A stretch of 64,000 nt of DNA from Panaeolus papilionaceus. Taxonomy: Eukaryota > Basidiomycota > Agaricomycetes > Agaricales. Shown piece after piece: positions 56,081 through 64,000 of this stretch (position 1 is the stretch's first letter; the number at the start of each line of letters is the position of its first letter). The notes under the pieces were generated by a model. It did no database searches. It saw only the letters and a list, made by a program, of their open reading frames with translations, and was not told the origin of the DNA. Both the position numbers and the translations under genes were made by a program. Location of the stretch: assembly GCA_015501605.1 (NCBI GenBank), contig JADNRZ010000006.1:930001-994000 (forward strand), read 5' to 3'.

Positions 56081-58299
56081 CTATGTACGAGATGTGGAAG
56101 GCTTAAAGTAATTATCTATGTGTGACTGAGAAGCATTTTTGGTCATCTCCGTGACCAAATCCCTGCGGAATGCTCGAAGGGAGCTTGCCAGCTTCAGATC
56201 CCCTCCAAAATTTACCATCACTTTTTCCACTTTTGCCACCAGATCAATCGCTTCGGCGCGCGTGATATGACCCCCTTCCTCCTCATCTGATTCCTCCTCT
56301 GAGTCCTCCACCTCGATCACCTCAACTCTACCCTCAACCCGGTCAACAATTGTCTTCAGCAAGTCTTCATCATTCATCCCAGGGGCCACATCCTGAGGAT
56401 CCAATTCTGGGTCGATATACTCCGAAGTGGGCTCAACGATTTCGTCGATCGTTAAGGGCTGTTGAAAGATTCGGTTTCGCGACCGCAATGTGTCGACACA
56501 TGCCGCGAGATCTTGTTCCACATCCGTGGTTTGCTGCACAGCCGCGCGCCGAATTCGGATTGTCAGCTTCGGTGCAGCTGCAACCGAAGCAAGCTTGTTG
56601 ACTGCCTTCAGTGCAGCCACAGTATCATTCTCGGCTGACATTATGGCATCGAAGGCTTGTTGCCAGTCTTGAGGTGTGTATTGGTCGCCAAGCAACTTCT
56701 CGATCGCTTTCTCGGCCTCAGGTAAGGTCATCGAATCAGAGCTTGCAAATTTTCGAAGGATATCCCAAGCGCCTGGGTTGGCTTTAATTGGGCACTGTCC
56801 CACATTTCCACTGGCTTCGCTGGCTTTGGGATCGCTTTAAATTAAAATAAATAAATATTTTAATAAATCTAGAGAATAGAATCATACCAAATAATTTTTG
56901 TGTGTTCCCAACAATGTTTGATGGTGTCTGGAGTGACTGAGTCCCATGCACGCTGGGCAATCATGATCCCTTCAAGAAGATTAAGCTTGAAAATGTCACG
57001 ATCCCCTGCATCATCAAGATCAATTGCCCGGCGACAGAGATCTCGTCTGTAGTGTGCCTTGAAGCAGCGAATGACACCAGCATCCATTGGCTGAATCACA
57101 GAAGTCAGGTTTGGCTCGAGAAACTCAACTTGGATGTTTCGGGGCTCATACACTCCGTAATGCCCTGGAAAGTTGTCGATCAGCAAGATGATGTGACGCT
57201 TCTGGGACAGCATCTTCGTATCAAGAATACGAAGCCATCTAAGATTAAAAATAATCAATTAGCGTGGAATTAACACAGAGAAAAATAACTCACTCATCAA
57301 ACAACTCAGATGTCATCCAAGCTGTTTTGTTATTCCTGTAATAAAGCTTCTCTCGAACGCTTCTTGCCATATCACGAAAGCAATGGGGATTCTTTGACCT
57401 TCCGATAAACACTGGAGGGAGTTTTTCGGAACCATCAGAGTTTGCCCCGAGGCCAAGTGTGATTCGAAACTTCTCCTTTTTCTTCCCACTCATTTGTTTC
57501 ATGGCCAAACCTCGATCGGGGGGTGCACTAGAAGATCAAATGTTAATTGAGCTTTGGAGAAACTAGAAAAAGTATTTAAAACCACTCACAATGGGAAAAG
57601 GCCTGTTTCGTCGAAGTTGAAGATGTCTTCAGGTGCATATGAAGCTAAGATTCGCTGGAGGCGCTTGATTTCCTTTTGAACAGCCTCAGGATCAACTGAA
57701 CCAGCCTCACCATGACAGCGCACTTCTTTGATCCCATAAGCTCGACAGAAGGAAGGAAGCCATCCTGATCCAGGAAGCCTCCTCTCATCTGGAACTTTGA
57801 ACATTTCTTCGAAGCGCTTGCGCTTCTCGAGCAACATCGGGCCAGTCACCACCTCCCCACGCTTATTAAGAGTCCGGACCCACTCAACCAAAGCACGTTC
57901 CACTTTTGGTTCAGTCACAATTCGCGCACGCTTCATGCTCAAGGCATTTGTGGTTGCAGTTGCTCTTTGCTCAAGGGCAGCTCGGTTCTTCATGTTTCGA
58001 GATAGGGTTGACTGATCGAAAATGAGCGCACCTTCCCGCCTGTTCTTAAAATATTCCACAATCTCCCTTTGTGGAACTTTCCCTCCTCCTCTCCTCTTCG
58101 TCTCAGCATCAATCCATCCAAAAACAACCAACCAGTCTCCAAGAGTAAGGTTCTCCTTGGTGTTGGCAGCACGGACTGGGGGCTTGGCAGATGTGCGTGG
58201 CTGGTTGGTCAATGAAGCTGTTTTTGATGAATCCTTGGGCTTTCGGTTGTATGGCTTAGTAGGATTGGGACGTGGTTTACGGGTTGGCTCAGGGGGCAT
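56081..58299 (-). CDS. Pogo-like DDD transposase
   Basis: Four exons (58299-57590, 57527-57294, 57238-56888, 56834-56081) encode 682 residues with no stops. After a Lys/Pro-rich start (MPPEPTRKPRPNPTKPYNRK) comes a CENP-B-type N-terminal helix-turn-helix, LTLGDWLVVFGWIDAETKRR. The second HTH (Tc5/CENP-B) spans EPKVERALVEWVRTLNKRGE to RLPGSGWLPSFCRAYGI. The DDE domain has the first Asp in IFNFDETGLFP, the second in ILLIDNFPGH and the third in SVIQPMDAGVI, with 30 residues between the last two (DD30D), as in pogo/Fot elements. An acidic C-terminal extension (EDSEEESDEEEGGH) follows. It cuts and pastes its own element at TA sites. Upstream in-frame ATGs exist. Confidence 0.94.
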
Positions 58300-58535
58300 G
58301 TTTGTCGACTCAAAAATGTGAACTAAGCACCTTAATTTATGCAATAATATTATTTCCATGCTGTTCGAAGGTTTTCTGTGGCAGCATACCCCTAAATACA
58401 CTCGGAAATATCACTAAATTTCATCAAATACTCGTTGAGCCCCTGACATCCCATGATGTCATCATGCATAAATGGGCCCTGAGGCTTATGCATTATGCAA
58501 TATGCATTATGTAGGGGGTTTCTCTATGTCCCGTG

Positions 58536-58578
58536 TTCCGCAGAGCCAGATTTTGATGCAGGACCAGGTTTATGCACG
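58536..58578 (+). repeat. Right subterminal direct repeat
   Basis: Partner of 55918-55959, in the same orientation; it carries GATGCAGGACCAGGTTTATGC just inside the right terminal inverted repeat. Confidence 0.85.
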
Positions 58579-58583
58579 AGGAC

Positions 58584-58609
58584 CGTATGCATTATGAGAT
58601 AGTCAACTG
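58584..58609 (-). repeat. Right terminal inverted repeat of the pogo-like element
   Basis: 26 bp, exact reverse complement of 55891-55916, followed by the TA duplication at 58610-58611. Confidence 0.97.
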
Positions 58610-58611
58610 TA

Positions 58612-58939
58612 TATAAAATCGTTCGTCAAAGAAAAGGTCAATTAGAATAAAATAAAATAATTTTAAAATGGCTTTAAAAAAAGGTTAGAGTGGGATGTTG
58701 TGGCGCAGTGGTCCGAGCGTGACCAACTACATATGGACCGATTCGCGGATACAGAAATTTCAAGCTTTGTTAGGTATCAGAACAGCGTGTCTTCCTAACC
58801 TCATCCCCCTTCCCTACATAAACCACCATCCCTGCTTTGCCATCCCGGCGTCCTTGCTCAGTTCCATTCTACCAGTACCACTCACTTCTGGTTGAAAGAA
58901 ATCCGTTGTTAAATTTGAGCCCCAACACCACGTCTTACC
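58612..58939. other. Septin promoter region
   Basis: 328 bp between the transposon end and the septin ATG. It includes CT-rich tracts near 58800-58890 that are typical of fungal promoters. A box-A-like TGGCGCAGTGG at 58701-58711 has no matching box B or cloverleaf. Confidence 0.45.
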
Positions 58940-60693
58940 ATGCCAATTTCAGGACGCAGGAGGAATAAGGTCAAGGGAGTTCAGTTCACGATCATGGTCG
59001 TTGGTTCGTACTTGTTCTTACATCTAAGCAGCATAGCATATTTGGCTGCATATTGCAGGCAAAGTAGTATCGTTAGCTATACCACACACAGCCGCCTTGC
59101 AGAGGCACCACAGACGCTAACAGAGTTTCTATGTTTACAGGTGCATCAGGCACTGGACGTACCACTTTCGTAAACACTTTATGCGAGTCTGATGTCCTTG
59201 CTCACAAGGATATTTCACCGCCTGAGGAGGCCCATATCGAGACGGGCATCAAGATTAAGCCAGCTAACGTCGGTCAGTCTCTTCAATCCGCTGGTTCGAT
59301 GTTTCTCTACCCCTCAGTTTTTGCCTGTCGCGTATTGCGACGCGATGGGCATTCCTCAATGTGGACTGGGGACTAATTTATCTCTTTTGAATCAACAGAG
59401 CTCGAAGAAGATGGAATCCGCATTGCCCTCACCGTTGTCGACACGCCCGGATTTGGTGACAACATCGATAATGAAGATTCGTTAGTCATTTCCATGATTC
59501 GGTCGACAGCATGCATTGATGAGAGCTTTGCACAGATTCCAGGAGATCATGACCTATCTCGAGCGCCAGTACGACGACATTCTTGCTGAGCAATCTCGCA
59601 TCAAGCGTAACCCCCGTTTCCGCGACAACCGAGTTCATGCCTTGCTTTACTTCATCCCTCCCACCGGACATGCGTAAGCTCTTACCATCTCATGCTCCTG
59701 AAACTTTGCCAAAGGCTTTTCTCCTCTCTTGAAACAGTCTGCGCGAGATGGACATTGAGTTAATGCGACGCCTATCACCACGCGTGAATGTCATTCCAGT
59801 TATCGGCAAAGCCGACTCATTGACTCCTAGAGAGCTCAAGGCATTCAAAAAGCGCGTAAGTATTTTCATGCTTGGTAGTACTGATACCCCCTGACCTGTT
59901 TGATGCTATCTAGATCATGGAGGACATTGATCACTATGAAATCCCTATTTACAATTTCCCTTACGACGTCGAAGAAGACGATGAAGAGACAATAGCCGAT
60001 AACATGGAGCTTCGTGTAAGTGTTATGTACCATAACCTGCACTCTTTCTCACTTTTTTCTACCTAGGCTCTTCTTCCATTTGCTGTCGTCGGATCAGAGG
60101 AGGAGTTAGAAATCGATGGTGAACCCGTCCGAGCAAGGATTTACCCATGGGGTGTCGTAGAAGTTGATAACCCCCATCACTCTGATTTTGTTAGACTTCG
60201 TGGTGCCATTCTCGGGTACGTGCAATTTTTACAAGCATAAATTTCCCGCGAAGCTCATCCACGTAAAAGATCCCACCTGAACGACCTCAAGTCTCTTACT
60301 GAGGATGTCCTTTACGAGACTTATCGTACTGAGAAGCTCTCTAGGAGTGTTGATTCAAACATCCGGTACGACTCTTTTATTTCAGCAACGGATTGAAATC
60401 TTACGAGAACATTTATTTCTCTCGTTTAGCGACTCTCAAATTTTGCCACACGAGCTCGCCAACCAAAGCGTCAGAATCAAGGAGGAGCAACTCCGCCGTG
60501 AGGAAGAGAAGCTTCGGGAGATCGAGTTGCGCGTCCAGCGCGAAATTAACGAGAAGAGACAGGAGTTGTTGGCCAAAGAGGCCGCTCTCAGGTAGGCGCA
60601 TTTGTATGAATCTACCTTGGTTACGCTGCTGACATGGTTTGGTTCAGAAACCTGGAAAGCCGTATCACGTCCCAGGCTGGAAACAGCTTCTGA
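58940..60693 (+). CDS. CDC11: Septin, Cdc11/AspA type
   Basis: Ten exons encode 362 residues in an open frame. After the basic stretch [18 protein letters not shown], the P-loop is rebuilt across a 137-bp intron as [14 protein letters not shown], in which Arg replaces the usual Lys. The G3 motif is [17 protein letters not shown] and the G4 is VIGKADSLT (AKAD/GKAD). Septin-unique elements include [39 protein letters not shown] and [18 protein letters not shown]-terminal coiled coil ([20 protein letters not shown]) ends in ITSQAGNSF. The P-loop form and short coiled coil fit Cdc11/AspA. Septins form filaments at the bud neck, septa and hyphal branches; Cdc11 usually occupies the end of the octamer. 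Confidence 0.92.
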
Positions 60694-61144
60694 TTGCAGA
60701 CTTAAATTGGCGCCAACTAACTTCCTTTGCCTATCTGATGTCCTCACTGCACCGTCTCTTTCTTATTCTGGAACCTTTTCGCCCTTAATTTCGTGTTCTA
60801 CGTACTACACCCTTTCATGTCTTTGGTCGTACATTGTTCATTATACCCCCTCTACGTTTCTTGTTGGTTTTAATCGCGTCTCTTCTTGTTTCATTGTTGT
60901 CCACAACCTCACACTCGTTAGAAATAAGTCCTTTGAATTGCTCCTAAAATATAGTAAACATTTGCACAGTGAGCGTGAGCGGGACTTTATGGTTCAAATT
61001 ATTGCGCTTAGTTAAATTACACAGCCACTGATGGCAAGTTCCCTCAATGTGGATTCTGGAAGCCATTCAGACTGCGTCACGACTTTGTACCTGGACAAAA
61101 CTCTGAGCTGACCATACAGCATCTGTATATGACAACTTGCCACC
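60694..61144. other. Intergenic between septin and CLC channel
   Basis: This is the septin 3' flank and the CLC promoter/leader. The open frame to 61015 is only the shifted continuation of the last septin exon. Confidence 0.5.
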
Positions 61145-64000
61145 ATGGATCCAGAAGAACTTGAAGATGAAGAGCTTGAGGAAATCCGGTATTGATGATT
61201 CAGTTATGAGTTTAATACACGTCTAAGTTGCTCTTACCCTGATGCAGTCGCTACGAGGACTTTACGACGATAGGTGCCCAATTTCCACGTGCTGCACCGT
61301 TAGTTCATCTCACAACTCATACGCATTGTAGATTGGATACAGGACTCATTCTTAGAGCGAAAGAGACGCTTGAGGAATGCCAGAAATGTATACCGCCCCC
61401 GTCGAGGGCCGAGAGGGGAGGGAGTGCTCTCCAGCCTGTGGGTTCAATTTCGCAAGGCTGTAGATGCTGGACAGAGTTGGTTTGTCATTAGTCTCATTGG
61501 TACGCGTATTCCGTTGTCCGCCCCGCGCGTTTCACAAAAATTGACAACATTGGACGTTACGAACAGGGATATGTATTGGGTTGAACGCAGCCGTTGTGTC
61601 TATAATCAGCGAATGGCTGTCAGATATCAAGATGGGATACTGTTCAGATGCATGGTGGCTAAACCAACAATTTTGTTGTTGGGAAATTGAAGGGGAAGAA
61701 GTGGACGGCTGCGACTCCTGGCACACCTGGAGTCATGTTACACTCGCCCGATGGATTATTTTTGTTCTCTTCGCCGTGAGTTCCCCGTCTCAGATTATGG
61801 GTGATCCACTTACTGGTTTTGATTATGACCGTTGAATGGGTTCCTGTAGTCCACTTTCGCATTCATTGCGTCACACTTGGTCCGCTCGTTCGCGAAATAC
61901 TCAGCTGGATCCGGGATATCCGAGATAAAATGTATCCTTGCTGGCTTCGTTATGCAAGGTTTTCTCGGTTTTGCAACATTTTTCATTAAAAGCATAACAT
62001 TGGTGGGTTATGACCTGGTTGGCCATATTTGCCCATCTCAGATCTCCTTTTTATTCAGCCGCTCGTTATCGCTTCCGGGCTGTCCGTAGGAAAAGAGGGC
62101 CCCTCAGTACACGTCGCATGCTGCATAGGGTCACTTGTTGCGGGGCTGTTCGATAATTTCCGTCGCAGTCAAAGTTCGTTGAAGCTTTCTTCGCCTCTTA
62201 TTGGACTAACGAAGCCAAAATTTTATTCGACGTTCCGTCACAGGCAAGATGAGGGAGATCATTACCGCAGCAAGTGCAGCCGGGGTGGCCGTTGCATTTG
62301 GTGCACCAATTGGAGGCGTCTTGTTTTCCATTGAAGTAAAAATTTACTCGTCTAATAGAATGACAACTGACATGCAACAATCATAGGAAATGGCACATAC
62401 CTTTAGCATAAAGACCATGTGGCGGAGCATGTTTTGTGCTCTTGTCGCTACTTTCACGTTATCTGTATGGGAATCCCGTTTATATGAGATGGCAGTCTGA
62501 CATTCTAATTCTTTCTTTTTGCTGTGTTGCAGGCTATGAACCCGTTCCGCACAGGAAAGCTGGTGCTTTTCCAGGTGACTTACGATCGCGATTGGCACTT
62601 CTTCGAAATCATTTTCTTTGTCATACTGGGCATCTTTGGGGTGCGTGAAGCTACCACTACACTATGCAATCCTCACTGAACTACCAATAGGGGCTGTACG
62701 GTGCATTTGTCATCAAATTCAACCTTCAAGTTGCCGCCTTCAGACGGAAGCATCTTGCTAACCACGGGGTGGCAGAGGCCGTAACATTAGCCACCCTTAC
62801 AGCACTCATCGGTTACTTTAATCGATTCTTGCGGATAGATATGACCTCAAGTATGGCCATTCTATTCCGGGAGTGTGAAGGAGGCGGAAATGTGTACAAC
62901 CTTTGCCAGTGAGTGAAACTGGCGGTCTTTACTGTATATCCCTGACATTTTTTTAGAACTTCCGCCCAGTGGAGAATATCCAACTCACTACTACTGGCCA
63001 CAATTATCCGGATTGGCCTTGTCGTTGTCAGCTATGGTTGTAAAGTGCCCGCTGGCATTTTCGTTCCGTCCATGGCTATCGGGGCTACGTTTGGCAGGAT
63101 GGTTGGGATTGCTGTGAAAGCTATGTACTCGTGCGTAGACGAGCGTCGACATAAACTCATCACCCCTAATGGAAATCTTTCAGAACCTACCCTCAAACTG
63201 GAATATTCAAGTTTTGTGCACCTGACGTTCCGTGTATCACTCCTGGGACATATGCATTTCTGGGTGCGGCTGCTGCGTTAAGGTTGGCCCTTTCACCACT
63301 GGGAATGCATTTACTGATTGCTTTGCTGACAGCGGCGTCATGAGAATAACTGTCACAGTAGTAGTGATTATGTTTGAATTGACTGGAGCCTTGACTTACA
63401 TTCTACCGACAATGGTACGCCCGCATGACAAAATATTATGGCAACTGACGGCTAACACCGACGATCCGGGTTCCAGATCGTACTTCTAGTCACAAAGGCA
63501 GTGGGAGACTTCCTGGGCACCAATGGCATCGCAGACGAAATGATTCGTTTCAATGGTTTCCCCTTCTTAGAGAAAGAAGACCACGTATACAATGTTTCCG
63601 GTACGTAATGTATAGATATTGAGTTCCAAACTCAGAGGATCTAACGTTCATTTCAGTCTCCGCGGTTATGAGGAAAGATCTGAAGACACTGACAGAGACT
63701 GGAATGAGAGTGAAGGATGTCGGTGAGTTACCTATACCGTGGATCTGCAAAACTCCCGAGTTCATTCGGCTATTTCATAGAATCAATTTTGTCCTCGACC
63801 AACTTTAAAGGCTTCCCTATCGTGTCTGCTGACGGCTCGTTGACCCTCTTGGGTTATATTGAACGAAGCGAATTGCGTTATGTGCTTGGTGAGCGGTTTG
63901 TCCCATATCAAGTCCCACATGTCTAAGGCCAGGGAACATTATCTTTTCCAGAACGAGCTCGTAAAAATAGAGGCAGACTCGTCAATACACCATGTCTCTT
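61145..64000 (+). CDS. CLC-family voltage-gated chloride channel/transporter (3' end outside window)
   Basis: The protein starts [20 protein letters not shown], then [20 protein letters not shown]. All CLC selectivity motifs are present. Motif 1 is [17 protein letters not shown] (GSGIPE with P to S), motif 2 is [20 protein letters not shown] with the gating Glu, and motif 3 is [20 protein letters not shown]. Other conserved blocks are [19 protein letters not shown] and the helix-R region [20 protein letters not shown]. The cytosolic part begins [22 protein letters not shown] and enters the first CBS domain ([20 protein letters not shown]), which runs off the window. Fungal relatives such as yeast Gef1 act in Golgi/vacuole compartments to balance charge for acidification and copper or iron loading. 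At least ten introns. Confidence 0.94.

Larger units (their letters stand above)
55891..58609 (-). mobile_element. Complete pogo-like (Tc1/mariner superfamily) DNA transposon
   Basis: A 2,719-bp unit is bounded by perfect 26-bp inverted repeats (55891-55916 and 58584-58609, beginning CAGTTGACTA). The TA dinucleotide is duplicated outside each end (55889-55890 and 58610-58611). Inside is one intact four-exon gene for a CENP-B/pogo-type DDD transposase (56081-58299). Perfect ends plus an unbroken frame suggest a recent insertion, and the element may be autonomous. ATGCAT/TTATGCA motifs are dense near both ends. Confidence 0.95.

Noticed and set aside
58695..58775. tRNA-like sequence (TGGCGCAGTGGTCCGAGCG) just right of the transposon
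   Set aside because: It has a good box A but no box B, no T arm and no cloverleaf. It may be a tRNA or SINE remnant, but this is not supportable.
1..64000. CRISPR arrays, bacterial operons, phage genes, secondary-metabolite cluster
   Set aside because: None was seen. The window is eukaryotic with spliceosomal introns, and no PKS, NRPS or terpene synthase signature appears.

Overview
This window is nuclear DNA from a filamentous basidiomycete, most likely an Agaricomycete. Genes are dense and cut by many 40-70 bp GT-AG introns. The gene set is fungal: two WOPR regulators, a palC-type pH-signalling gene, a Cdc11-type septin, and a DUF6535 membrane protein of the kind found mainly in mushroom-forming fungi. 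No bacterial operons or CRISPR are present. Gene models were spliced by eye. Where all exons could be placed, they sum to a multiple of three.

Layout. 0-5.1 kb: the 3' part of a SNF2-type ATPase, a U6 snRNA gene on the minus strand, and a TA-flanked 1.0 kb element with short inverted ends 37 bp upstream of U6. 5.8-14.9 kb: an alpha/beta hydrolase, a tail-anchored CRAL-TRIO protein, a PP2A-like phosphatase (PPG1 type) and a C2H2 zinc-finger protein. 16.7-26.5 kb: splicing factor Cwc24, a Cys3-like bZIP factor and a cytoplasmic LysM protein, separated by long stretches without recognisable genes. 27.7-32.8 kb: glycolipid transfer protein, free-methionine-R-sulfoxide reductase and cysteinyl-tRNA synthetase. 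35.1-38.8 kb: two tandem WOPR genes. 40.6-48.7 kb: TFIIA large subunit, two identical inverted tRNA-Val(AAC) genes bracketing a small coiled-coil gene and palC, then PIG-U and a membrane-anchored cysteine synthase. 49.0-55.6 kb: DUF6535 protein, a small unknown protein, a CUE-domain protein and an unknown 536-residue protein. 55.9-58.6 kb: a structurally complete pogo-like DNA transposon with perfect 26 bp terminal inverted repeats and a TA target duplication. 58.9-64.0 kb: a Cdc11-type septin and a CLC chloride channel cut by the window end.

How the genes relate. Most are unlinked housekeeping genes in the compact divergent or convergent arrangement usual for fungi. GLTP/fRMsr, palC/PIG-U, cysteine synthase/DUF6535 and CUE/unknown are divergent pairs. 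fRMsr/CysRS and PIG-U/cysteine synthase are convergent with 43 and 10 bp between stop codons. Four sulfur-amino-acid genes lie within 29 kb, which may be chance. I found no wholly novel multi-gene system. The most informative structures are the two TA-flanked elements, the inverted tRNA pair, the tandem WOPR pair, and several gene-model features (dual-start CysRS, the 21-nt last exon of PPG1, GC-AG introns, a frame break in TFIIA).
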